Below are positions 51,660 through 59,741 of a DNA stretch of 64,000 nt, piece by piece. The notes under the pieces are model-generated. The model saw only the letters and a program-made list of their open reading frames with translations, did no database searches and had not been told where the DNA came from. Every line of letters starts with the position of its first letter. The first letter of the stretch is position 1. Source of the DNA: Fibrobacter sp. UWR4. GTDB lineage: Bacteria > Fibrobacterota > Fibrobacteria > Fibrobacterales > Fibrobacteraceae. The translations under genes were made by a program, and so were the position numbers. The stretch covers positions 37,640 to 101,639 of the forward strand of contig NZ_QGDU01000011.1 of the NCBI RefSeq assembly GCF_003149045.1, read 5' to 3'.

Positions 51660-51678
51660 TAATGATAATACCTTAAAA

Positions 51679-51706
51679 CAGCTCGCAGTAATCTGCGGGC
51701 TTTTTC
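51679..51706. terminator. Terminator between GH43 and the small transcript
   Basis: GCTCGCAG-TAAT-CTGCGGGC is followed by TTTTTC on the plus strand. On the minus strand it follows the small transcript, with a weaker T run (TGTTTTAAG). Confidence 0.7.
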
Positions 51707-51734
51707 TTGCCTCCTGAAGGCTTCAATACGAATC

Positions 51735-51905
51735 CTACTTCTTTTTGTGGGCACGAGGAACGTTATGACGCCTGATGGGCGAAGTTCCCGCGTGAGTTGG
51801 CAAAATCTTGGATTTTACGCCATCGTTTGCCGTTGTAGTGTTCGTGACGTGGGCTTCACCCACGGATTCGCATTGACCGGTAAATAGGTGGTGGTTCATT
51901 GCCAT
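51735..51905 (-). CDS. Small promoter-driven gene: 56-residue protein or structured RNA
   Basis: A 56-codon frame (MAMNHHLFTGQCESVGEAHV ... VPRAHKKK) begins 7 nt after a TATCTT. The same DNA folds strongly: 51724-51735 and 51864-51875 form a 12-bp stem with one G-T pair in the transcript; inside are GTGGG-TGAAG-CCCAC and AAAATC-CAA-GATTTT hairpins and a GGAAC / GTTCC pairing. The promoter is real-looking, so something is transcribed; I cannot tell a small protein from a noncoding RNA. The rest of the 51.66-52.07 kb gap shows only the zinc-ribbon gene's leader. Confidence 0.45.
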   Translation of the reverse strand: MAMNHHLFTGQCESVGEAHVTNTTTANDGVKSKILPTHAGTSPIRRHNVPRAHKKK

Positions 51906-51912
51906 ACTATTC

Positions 51913-51940
51913 AAGATACTAAAGAATTTTTATTTGTCAA
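51913..51940 (-). promoter_or_regulatory. Promoter of the small transcript
   Basis: On the minus strand TTGACA (51935-51940), a 16-bp spacer and TATCTT (51913-51918), ending 7 nt before the ATG at 51905. Confidence 0.65.
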
Positions 51941-52068
51941 CTTTCATAGTGAAATTTTGGAGAACACCTTAAAAACTAACGAACGTTAACTAAATTAATG
52001 CTGACGATTGTTAATTACCAAGTGCATCAAAGCGCACCTGAAACATACGGAATAAAAGGAAAATTAAA

Positions 52069-52344
52069 ATGGACCAGAATCAGAAATTTTGTCAAAGCTG
52101 CGGCATGCCTTTGACCGCAGAAGTGATGGGCACGAATGCCGACGGAAGCAAGAACGAAGATTTCTGTGTGTACTGCTACAAGGACGGCGCTTTCGTACAG
52201 GATTGCACCATGGAAGAAATGGTGGAACATTGCTCCCAGTTCGTAGATGAAGTGAACAAGCACATGCCCAAGCCCATGACCAAGGAAGAATACAAGCAGA
52301 TGATGATGGACTACTTCCCCATGCTGAAGCGCTGGAAGAAGTAA
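52069..52344 (+). CDS. Zinc-ribbon domain protein
   Basis: The 91-residue product has CQSCGMPL at residues 8-15 and CVYC about 25 residues later, the two knuckles of the putative zinc-ribbon family (pfam12674-like), with KNEDFCVYCYKDGAF between. A helical C-terminus follows (MTKEEYKQMMMDYFPMLKRW). The role is unknown. The ATG has AAAAGGAAAA upstream. It is convergent with tgt. Confidence 0.82.
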   Translation: MDQNQKFCQSCGMPLTAEVMGTNADGSKNEDFCVYCYKDGAFVQDCTMEEMVEHCSQFVDEVNKHMPKPMTKEEYKQMMMDYFPMLKRWKK

Positions 52345-52361
52345 GAGAGGCCGCGCAACCT

Positions 52362-53522
<1,161 letters not shown>

Positions 53523-53900
53523 CTACCCGAACGATTCTTTGATATAGCTCGTCATCTCTTGTAATATACCTACCTTATTTTCAAATCCTTTTGGAAACAT
53601 TATGTAGGTAATGACATTTATGGAATCAATTTTTATTACAGGTAGTGGTTCCATATCACACACATCTTGACCGAATTGAAGATACCAGTTCCTATAAAAC
53701 AAACGTTCACGCGCTTTTTCTCGTTGGTCACTGGAATCAAGAACCATGAATAAGACTATTCTCTGGTTATTAGTAAAAAATTCATGTAGGATTAATAGGA
53801 TTGTATTTCTAGTCTTATTATCTGAATCTGTTATGAAATAATATTCGAATTCTTCGGATTGCCAGTTATAATGGTTTAACGAGCTTAACTTCGGGATCAT
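53523..53900 (-). CDS. Hypothetical protein, DUF6169-like
   Basis: The 125-residue product contains FEYYFITDSDNKTRNTILLI near the start and a Tyr/Phe-rich strand pattern, and ends in an amphipathic helix (VGILQEMTSYIKESFG). It resembles small proteins often annotated DUF6169 in Bacteroidota, but that match is from memory. Its start overlaps the end of the small upstream gene by 35 nt, in another frame, so the two are probably translated as a pair. The codon use is poorer and more AT-rich than in flanking core genes, suggesting transfer. Confidence 0.6.
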   Translation of the reverse strand: MIPKLSSLNHYNWQSEEFEYYFITDSDNKTRNTILLILHEFFTNNQRIVLFMVLDSSDQREKARERLFYRNWYLQFGQDVCDMEPLPVIKIDSINVITYIMFPKGFENKVGILQEMTSYIKESFG

Positions 53901-54015
53901 TGAAACCCCTCAGTGAACCGTTTTCCTTGAGGTACATGGACACAGTCTTTTTGTCCCGCAAGATCTTGCGGAAAGCTTCTTTTGCCGACATCTGTGTATT
54001 GTTTGTTTTTTCCAT
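53866..54015 (-). CDS. 49-residue protein overlapping the DUF6169-like gene
   Basis: The frame reads MEKTNNTQMSAKEAFRKILR then DKKTVSMYLKENGSLRGFND and ends EVKLVKPL. The GAGGGT 5 nt before the ATG (54015) and the overlap with the next gene support it. It is basic and helical at the start. Its placement before a small gene resembles an antitoxin/toxin or leader/effector pair, but nothing in the sequence proves this. Confidence 0.5.
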   Translation of the reverse strand: MEKTNNTQMSAKEAFRKILRDKKTVSMYLKENGSLRGFNDPEVKLVKPL

Positions 54016-54052
54016 TAACGACCCTCGCTTCTAAATATAACAAAAAACCTCC

Positions 54053-54103
54053 AAAAAAAAGATCGCCCCTGCGTAAGGTTTCCCTAGACAGGTAAGCGAT
54101 CTA
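54053..54103 (-). terminator. Terminator of the pectate-lyase-like gene
   Basis: AGATCGC and GCGATCT close a stem with an inner CAGG / CCTG pairing; on the minus strand a CTTTTTTTT run follows. The 54.1-54.26 kb gap between it and the gene is AT-rich and empty. Confidence 0.6.
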
Positions 54104-54258
54104 ATTAAATATTTTTTATAAAATATAAATCTAATTCTTCATGGACAAGTCTATGCGGCTTCGTTATTGCATTTTGCAAACAACTGTTGACAAAATACAC
54201 CAGATTATGATCAGATGTTTGGGATTGAATTTATCAAAATGATTGGGAACCTTTGCAT

Positions 54259-55932
54259 CTACTTCACGTTGACTTTCTGCAGATGGTTTCCTTGGCGGAT
54301 CAGGTAGATGCCGGGAGTTTTGATTTTTTCCAATTGCATTTTCCCAAAGTAGCGGCCTTGCAAGTCGAATACGGTTGCTTCGCCAGAGATCACCTTGAAT
54401 GTTGCGACGTTCGTGATGATAGAAGCAGAGCCTTCGGAACTGCTAGATTCCGCGACGGAACTACTAGATGCAATAGAGCTGCTGGACTTGATGATTCCGA
54501 ATTCATAAGCGCCCAGGTCCGGGGCCTCCCCCACAAAGAACTGACCAATGTCTTCGCCCTTGTCGATGGCGCGGCTGCCTTCCTTCAGCTTCAAGAAACC
54601 CACATCAGGAACACTACCATCAGGATTTCGCGGGCCCAAAATTCCAGGAATCTTGGAAAGGTCCTCGCCCGTTACCATCAAGCTGGGATCGTCGAGACTC
54701 ATGAAGTCGTCTTCCGTCAAATCCAGTTTCAAGTTCCAGGTGTTGTTTTCGCCGGCAGGGCAATCCACATACACATCGTGAGTAGCATCCTTCATCCAGC
54801 AAGATCCAATCTGGGAATTCTTATTCGGGATGGCGATGTTGTTCTTCAGCACGTGGGCGTTGTCGCCAAACAAGGGCATCACATCTGCCGTGCGATTCAG
54901 ATCCGCATCATAGGTAGTGGAGGCCATACCAAATGAACGGTCTCCATTTTTATAAGCGGTGTTGTTGATCCAAGTGCTACCAGCATTGGTATAATTGGAA
55001 TAGAAACCGTTAGCTACGTTATTCCAGGCCACACAATTTTTAATGATATGATGACCGGCACCTGTGCGACTGTAACCCATCTTAAAGCCGTGGCCATTTA
55101 CTCCCGGCGGCGTTGCGGTTCCATACTTGATATAACCATTGCCCATGGCATAGCTGTTTTCTACAATGACAGGGAATTCCTGCGCAAGAACATCGTAGCC
55201 ATCGTCGCTGTTCCACCAGGAACGGCATCCCACAAATCTTGTAGTATCGCCATCGTGCTGATAATGTACGCCAAAGCCATCGGCATTTTCGCCATCGCCC
55301 TGCCAACCTGTGGGGTCGTAATTGTCGTGGGCGTCGCAGTTCAACACAAGATGGCCACCGCCTCCAGAGGCTCCGTCATGAATGAAAATTCCCGGACCAG
55401 CGTTATGATGGCTGTCGATTTGTTCCAGAATAATATGCTTACTGGCGTAAAGGAAAATTCCGGAATTGGAGTTGCACTTCATGGGGGTGTTGCGGACTTC
55501 GAAACCCTTCAAATGCAGGTATTTTGCCGCCACCACAATGGGAGACGTCGTCATGACGCTGTCGATGGTCCCCTTGTTCCTGCAGGCTTGACCGATAGGG
55601 AGATTCGTGCCGTCAAAAATCGGGCGCTCCCCAGGGTATGCGAAATAATAAATGCGCTTGTCGTCACTTTCGCCGCTGGCGGTCAAAAGAATGCCCGCCG
55701 TCATCTCGTAGCGCTTGTAGTAAACCGTGTCGTTCAGGTCGTAGACTCCCCCACGGATCCACACCGTATCGCCAGGCTGCACAACGGCGTTGGCCTTGTT
55801 GAGGGATGCAAAAGGCTTTTCCTTGGAACCGACGGCCCCATCGTTACCATCGACCGCGACATAATAAGTCGCGCCAAATGCCTGGGCTGCCAACAGGGCA
55901 AACCCTAACGAATAAAAGAACTTCTTGTCCAT
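54259..55932 (-). CDS. Secreted right-handed beta-helix protein, pectate lyase (PL9)-like
   Basis: The ATG at 55932 with AGAGGTG upstream gives signal peptide MDKKFFYSLGFALLAAQAFG. The N-terminal part is DUF1565-like (TYYVAVDGNDGAVGSKEKPF, NAVVQPGDTVWIRGGVY), followed by beta-helix coils (ILEQIDSHHNAGPGIFIHDG, GCRSWWNSDDGYDV, GVNGHGFKMG). The Asn/Asp/Lys pattern in NGHGFKMGYSRTG resembles PL9 pectate lyases. The end has an SSSS linker and a sorting-like tail (VFDLQGRYFGKMQLEKIKTP). It probably acts on pectin backbones. It was called from layout; the catalytic Lys was not fixed. Confidence 0.78.
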   Translation of the reverse strand: MDKKFFYSLGFALLAAQAFGATYYVAVDGNDGAVGSKEKPFASLNKANAVVQPGDTVWIRGGVYDLNDTVYYKRYEMTAGILLTASGESDDKRIYYFAYPGERPIFDGTNLPIGQACRNKGTIDSVMTTSPIVVAAKYLHLKGFEVRNTPMKCNSNSGIFLYASKHIILEQIDSHHNAGPGIFIHDGASGGGGHLVLNCDAHDNYDPTGWQGDGENADGFGVHYQHDGDTTRFVGCRSWWNSDDGYDVLAQEFPVIVENSYAMGNGYIKYGTATPPGVNGHGFKMGYSRTGAGHHIIKNCVAWNNVANGFYSNYTNAGSTWINNTAYKNGDRSFGMASTTYDADLNRTADVMPLFGDNAHVLKNNIAIPNKNSQIGSCWMKDATHDVYVDCPAGENNTWNLKLDLTEDDFMSLDDPSLMVTGEDLSKIPGILGPRNPDGSVPDVGFLKLKEGSRAIDKGEDIGQFFVGEAPDLGAYEFGIIKSSSSIASSSSVAESSSSEGSASIITNVATFKVISGEATVFDLQGRYFGKMQLEKIKTPGIYLIRQGNHLQKVNVK

Positions 55933-56025
55933 AAACACCTCTTGCATTCATTTATAGTAAATAAATGAAAAATCATCAACGGGGCAATTATGAATGCACT
56001 GCGTTCACAATTAGGTAAAGCGAAT

Positions 56026-56049
56026 CATTTTGTCGACGCCAACAAAATG
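56026..56049. repeat. 24-bp palindrome, copy 1
   Basis: CATTTTGTC-N6-AACAAAATG with one imperfect position; extended arms ATCATTTTGT / ACAAAATGAT are exact. The extended copy reaches the TGA stop of the HTH gene at 56053-56051. Reading minus, it encodes DHFVGVDKM. Confidence 0.75.
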
Positions 56050-56050
56050 A

Positions 56051-56257
56051 TCAAAATTCAAAGAATATTGACGGGTCGCATTCAAAAACCTTGCCAAGTT
56101 TCTCTGCCAGTGCAGCTTGAGACCAGCCGCGCATATCACGACTGGCGAAAATCATTTCACCGGGAGTTGATTCCGTGAAACGTTTTTTAAACAAGTCCGT
56201 ATCTTCCCAGGAATCAGACTCATCGTCCTTAATTACAACATTTTCTGGCTTATACAT
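56051..56257 (-). CDS. Short XRE-like HTH protein, apparently internally deleted
   Basis: The 68-residue frame starts at the ATG at 56257 (MYKPENVVIKDDESDSWEDT). It contains FTESTPGEMIFASRDMRGWSQAALAEKLG, written here as FTESTPGEMIFASRDMRG and WSQAALAEKLG. After LAEKLG it jumps straight to KVFECDPSIFF, which in XRE antitoxins is separated by the recognition helix and about 30 residues. The middle of the HTH therefore seems deleted. It overlaps the upstream gene by 8 nt. It was probably an antitoxin or regulator and may now be non-functional. Confidence 0.5.
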   Translation of the reverse strand: MYKPENVVIKDDESDSWEDTDLFKKRFTESTPGEMIFASRDMRGWSQAALAEKLGKVFECDPSIFFEF

Positions 56258-56603
56258 ATATAACCAACGCCTTATCAATAAACTTGTCCAAAGCCTCATG
56301 CATATACTTTCGGTCGCTTTGGGCGACAATCAATCCACGATATCCATTCCACAATGCATCACGACCTTGCCCATCTTTAATACATTCGACTTTAGCCGTT
56401 TCATAGCGCCAAAGGAATGCGATACACGGCTCTTCAACGCCTTCAACCTCAACAACACTTATTCCCATAGGCGGAACAATCCCCGCCTGAACAAGGCAAA
56501 GGTCTGTTCCAAATTTTTCCTCCAACATTCCGTGAAGGTACACGAACTGCAGCGAAAGATATTCCGGCAAGTCATACTGATCTGTAGCTGGTGCAATTTT
56601 CAT
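56250..56603 (-). CDS. Hypothetical protein, toxin-like partner of the HTH gene
   Basis: The ATG at 56603 has GGAGGA 6 nt upstream, giving a 117-residue soluble protein (MKIAPATDQYDLPEYLSLQF). The middle is strand-rich (GISVVEVEGVEEPCIAFLWR) and the end helical (YMHEALDKFIDKALVIYV). No family was recognised. The overlap with a downstream HTH gene is the arrangement of many type II toxin-antitoxin operons with the toxin first, as in HigBA; the sequence does not resemble HigB. Confidence 0.5.
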   Translation of the reverse strand: MKIAPATDQYDLPEYLSLQFVYLHGMLEEKFGTDLCLVQAGIVPPMGISVVEVEGVEEPCIAFLWRYETAKVECIKDGQGRDALWNGYRGLIVAQSDRKYMHEALDKFIDKALVIYV

Positions 56604-56713
56604 TTTTCCTCCATAACTGACTACTATAGGTTTTGTTTTGCACAAATACTTAGTCCGATTCAATTGTGAACACACTGTATTCGCAATTAGGTAAAACGCA
56701 TAAAAATACGACC

Positions 56714-57535
56714 TTATTTCTTTAATCTTTTCAATTGTTTTGCACTTTTCTCTGGTGTGGGCAGGTTTTCGGGCATAACTCCGCCAAGTTCCTTGATCGT
56801 TTGACGGACTTTTTGACCAACGGCAAAGTGCGTTTCGTTCGCGTTCTCCTTGCCCTTGATATTCTCGCGACGCAGCTTATCATCTGTTTGTGTGATGCGG
56901 AAAAGATTTGCTGCAAGTTCTGTAGCGCCCATGTGATCCAGAATCTGTTGACTTTTCTTCAGCCCTTTGCGCTTATGAATATCCTGCATGCTTAAACCAT
57001 TGTACAAGCCTTGATAACCACGATTCTGAAATACGGCGTAGTCCACTGGAGTCTCGACTCCGGCAGCCTTTGCTGCGCTAGCCAGGAACTTATTGCGGAT
57101 AGTAACTTCGTCACGAATCGCCAAGCGTTTCTCATCTTCAGACAACTGTTCAATGTTTTCTGCAATCTCCTGCTGACGAGTCTTTACCGCAAAATAGGTC
57201 TGCCCCAAGGCAATTACCTCTTTACGAGGGTCTCCGTTCATTACGATCAAATAACAAGCATAGCGAGAAAGCTTGACATCACTGATTTCACGTTGTGCAC
57301 CTTTGGCGAGATTTATCATTTTGCCAACGCCGGCAAAATGATCTGCCACTTCAATTCCACTAGCTTCACACGCTACTTTCGCTCTATCAATAGATTCTTC
57401 GAAACGCCGCCATTGTGCGTATTCCAACGCTGTCTGCAATTCCCTCGCGTACCAGAATTCGATACCGTTTTCGTCTACATGCTTGATGCTTTCAAAAGTT
57501 TGCTGAGAATAAGTTGAGATTTCTTTTTTAGTCAT
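56714..57535 (-). CDS. dinD: DinD-like DNA-damage-inducible protein
   Basis: The 273-residue product matches the DinD family: a BRO-N-like start (FWYARELQTALEYAQWRRFE), VADHFAGVGKMINLAKGAQREI (given as VADHFAGVGKMI and NLAKGAQREI), LSRYACYLIVMNGDPRKEVI, GQTYFAVKTRQQEI and a C-terminal DUF of about 80 residues with KGKENANETHFAVGQKVRQT. E. coli DinD inhibits RecA filament activity. The ATG at 57535 has GGAGG upstream. No LexA box was seen before it. Its DHFAGVGKM segment is the same sequence as the dispersed 24-bp palindrome. Confidence 0.88.
   Translation of the reverse strand: MTKKEISTYSQQTFESIKHVDENGIEFWYARELQTALEYAQWRRFEESIDRAKVACEASGIEVADHFAGVGKMINLAKGAQREISDVKLSRYACYLIVMNGDPRKEVIALGQTYFAVKTRQQEIAENIEQLSEDEKRLAIRDEVTIRNKFLASAAKAAGVETPVDYAVFQNRGYQGLYNGLSMQDIHKRKGLKKSQQILDHMGATELAANLFRITQTDDKLRRENIKGKENANETHFAVGQKVRQTIKELGGVMPENLPTPEKSAKQLKRLKK
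57317..57340. repeat. 24-bp palindrome, copy 2, inside dinD
   Basis: CATTTTGCC-AACGCC-GGCAAAATG, with extended arms to ATCATTTT / AAAATGAT. In the dinD frame it encodes HFAGVGKM. Confidence 0.8.
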
Positions 57536-57640
57536 ATAGCCTCCATAAGCCATCCCTTTCGCAGGGAAAGCGACTTCAGATTTTAGTTGTTTTGAGAGAT
57601 GTTCCCTACGTTGCGTAGAGATTGGAGGTTCTAGCGCTGC

Positions 57641-57829
57641 TGTTGGCGGAGGTATTCTCCGGCGTTACTTGGCGCGATTTCACCTTGCGGCGAACTTACG
57701 CTCTCGAGCAGGCTGCGTCTCCTGCCAGCTATCCAACAACATCAACCAGATGGTTAATGAACCTTGCCGCGAATGCACGTACGGGCTTTTGCAAGCCTAT
57801 GTCGACTGTCTCAAGGATTGATGAATTAC
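57641..57829 (+). repeat. Repeat element R1, left copy
   Basis: 57703-57829 (127 bp) is identical to 59152-59278. Upstream of it 57641-57679 matches R2 except in two hairpins: GGAG-GTATT-CTCC here against GGGG-GCCTT-CCCC in R2. TGTTGG at 57641 can pair with CCAACA at about 57736, closing a multi-branched fold. The 57.55-57.90 kb gap holds nothing else except the palindrome below. No protein was supported. Confidence 0.8.
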
Positions 57830-57874
57830 ATGGATAGATATATGCAAAAGAGTAAAGAATGTCAATATAGTAAC

Positions 57875-57898
57875 CATTTTGCCAACATCGGCAAAATG
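57875..57898. repeat. 24-bp palindrome, copy 3
   Basis: CATTTTGCC-AACATC-GGCAAAATG, ending 2 bp from the TAG stop of the DUF1016 gene. Confidence 0.8.
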
Positions 57899-57900
57899 GT

Positions 57901-58891
57901 CTACTTACGCATTGCCTCCAGGAGCAGTTTTTCGTCGGGCAGGACCAATTTGAGTTTTTCAGGCATCGCCTTGTAGGTTGCAACGCCCATGGGCTGGTTA
58001 TAATCCTGAAGCAAGTATTCCACAAAGGGCTTGTCGGCATTTTGACAAAGTATTATACCAATTACGGGATTCTCAGAAGGCTTGCGTTCATCATCATTCA
58101 ACACACGCATATATGCGGCCAACTGGCCTAAATATGACGGCTTAAACTCGCCCGTCTTAAGTTCGACAACGACAAGGCTGCGCAATTCGCGATTGAAAAA
58201 GAGCAGGTCCACCCACATGTCGTGTTCAAATTTTTCGATATGAACCTGATGGCCCACATACGTAAAATCCTTGCCGAAGGTCAAAATGAAGTTCTTGACA
58301 TTCTGGACAATGGCTTTTTCAACCACGCGTTCGTCAATATCTTGCGGGTTGCGCTCCCCCAATTCCTCCACATTGATAAAATCCAGGAGGTACTCGTCCT
58401 TGAACATCGAAATGGCCTTTTGCGTATGGAGCGTTTTCGGGAGTGTCAACGCGAAATTGTTGGACATCTGCCCTTGGTGATGAAACAGGTCTACCTTAAG
58501 GTATTCCCGCAGGGTGTACTTGTCCCAATGATTCAAAACGGCCTGGTGGATGTAAAACGCTCGTTCCTCTACAGAATCCGTTTTCTCTAAAATCTCCATA
58601 TGATGTGAAAAACTGAGTGCAAGGAAATCGGAGAAGTTCAAAACTTCCGCCATTGGCGAACGATTTAAGTTTATTAGAGCGTGAATGGGTATAATTGGCG
58701 TTTTTATGTCAAATTCAGCCTTTTCCAATTCGCCCGCCATTGGCGGGCGATTTAAAAACTCTTCCCATTTCTCGTAAAATTGACGCATTTTCTTAATGCT
58801 TGTCGCTGAAAATCCCCTCAGTCCGGGTCTCAAGAATAGCAGACTTGATCTGCTGAACAATGTTATTGTAAATCGAACTGACCTTATCCAT
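57901..58891 (-). pseudogene. DUF1016 (YhcG-type PDDEXK) nuclease, N-terminus deleted and frameshifted
   Basis: The family's normal start is present at 58891 (MDKVSSIYNNIVQQIKSAIL, with GGAGG upstream) but the frame stops at 58793 after FSDKH. In the next frame the family continues at GLRGFSATSIKKMRQFYEKW, so about 90 residues of the DUF1016 N-terminal domain are missing at the junction. The rest is intact: NNFALTLPKTLHTQK, LLDFINVEEL, FTYVGHQVHI, DLLFFNRELRSLVVVELKTG (PDDEXK core) and the usual C-terminus. Two copies of a CGCC-ATTGGCG palindrome, encoding NRPPMAG and NRSPMAE, lie inside the coding part. It sits between R1 and R2. Confidence 0.8.
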
Positions 58892-59037
58892 CTTGCCCTC
58901 CTCGCTAATGACTCCAAGTCAATTTGTGAGACTGCGTTTCACATTTTGGAAAAACAGCGCTGCCCACGCCAACAACCTTTTTTACCATAATAATCTCCTA
59001 TGTCGTGATTCTGCAAAACCACAACGGCAAAGAACAT

Positions 59038-59061
59038 CATTTTCCCCACGCCGGGAAGATG
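59038..59061. repeat. 24-bp palindrome, copy 4 (degenerate)
   Basis: CATTTTCCC-CACGCC-GGGAAGATG; the arms changed together at two positions (GCC/GGC to CCC/GGG), one mismatch remains. Confidence 0.6.
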
Positions 59062-59103
59062 ATCGATAGCATACTTTTGATTATGAAGATGTTCTAGTTT
59101 TGT

Positions 59104-59278
59104 TGTTGGCGGGGGCCTTCCCCGGCGTTACTTGCCAGCCTTTCGGCTTGGCTCGAGCAGGCTGCGTCTCCTGCCAGCTATCCAACAACATCAACCAGAT
59201 GGTTAATGAACCTTGCCGCGAATGCACGTACGGGCTTTTGCAAGCCTATGTCGACTGTCTCAAGGATTGATGAATTAC
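59104..59278 (+). repeat. Repeat element R2, right copy
   Basis: 59152-59278 is identical to 57703-57829. The first part keeps TGTTGGCGG and GGCGTTACTTG but has GGGG-GCCTT-CCCC and a GCCAGCC-TTTC-GGCTTGGC hairpin in place of the R1 sequence. It is a direct repeat of R1, 1449 bp away. The remaining parts of the 58.92-59.37 kb gap show no gene. Confidence 0.8.
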
Positions 59279-59375
59279 GAGATGAAATATATGCAAATAT
59301 ACGAGAAATTTCAAGTACTTTGATTGTCAAAAAATGATCCACTTACAAGATGCAAAAATAACTATATTACTTTAC

Positions 59376-59618
59376 ATGAATTTTGATGAACTTCATAAGC
59401 TCAGCATTAGGAACAGGGGCGTATTGTCCACAGCAACTCAATGCGGATGTTTCTATTGCAAACGATTATTCGCCCCGTCTGAAATCACAGAATGGACTGA
59501 TGACGATGGCGAAAAAACTGCACTTTGCCCCTATTGTTCCATTGACAGCGTGATTCCCAATTTAGACAATACTCTTAACGCGGAATTACTTGAAACGATG
59601 AATCAAAAGTTTTTCTAA
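59376..59618 (+). CDS. Small protein with two CxxC pairs, unknown
   Basis: The ATG at 59376 (MNFDELHKLSIRNRGVLSTA) gives an 80-residue product with CGCFYCKRLF and ALCPYCSIDSVI, a four-Cys metal site separated by an acidic stretch (EITEWTDDDGEK). It resembles small proteins sometimes annotated as cytoplasmic proteins. No Shine-Dalgarno sequence is present; the ATG sits 7 nt after TATATT. The frame is open to 59334. It lies between R2 and palindrome copy 5. Confidence 0.6.
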   Translation: MNFDELHKLSIRNRGVLSTATQCGCFYCKRLFAPSEITEWTDDDGEKTALCPYCSIDSVIPNLDNTLNAELLETMNQKFF

Positions 59619-59621
59619 GAC

Positions 59622-59645
59622 CATTTTGCCAACGTCGGCAAAATG
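59622..59645. repeat. 24-bp palindrome, copy 5
   Basis: CATTTTGCC-AACGTC-GGCAAAATG, beginning 3 bp after the TAA of the small CxxC protein gene. Confidence 0.8.
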
Positions 59646-59741
59646 GTTGTATGAGAAGCGTTTGTGGACGAAAGTTTCAACTGCAATTAATTGTGCAATA
59701 TTAAATTGCACTAAAATTGGGAAAAATTTGCACTCTAAAAA

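Noticed and set aside
57641..57829. tRNA or tRNA-like gene in R1/R2
   Set aside because: The branched fold lacks a TTC-rich T loop, an anticodon arm of the right size and an acceptor end.
57703..57829. MobC-like protein fragment (frame with QLSNNINQMV)
   Set aside because: The similarity is limited to about ten residues, there is no start and both copies are identical at DNA level including silent sites, so coding selection cannot be argued.
57641..59278. Integron attC sites
   Set aside because: CCAAC/GTTGG words are present, but their order and spacing do not fit the RYYYAAC...GTTRRRY layout, and no integrase gene is in the window.
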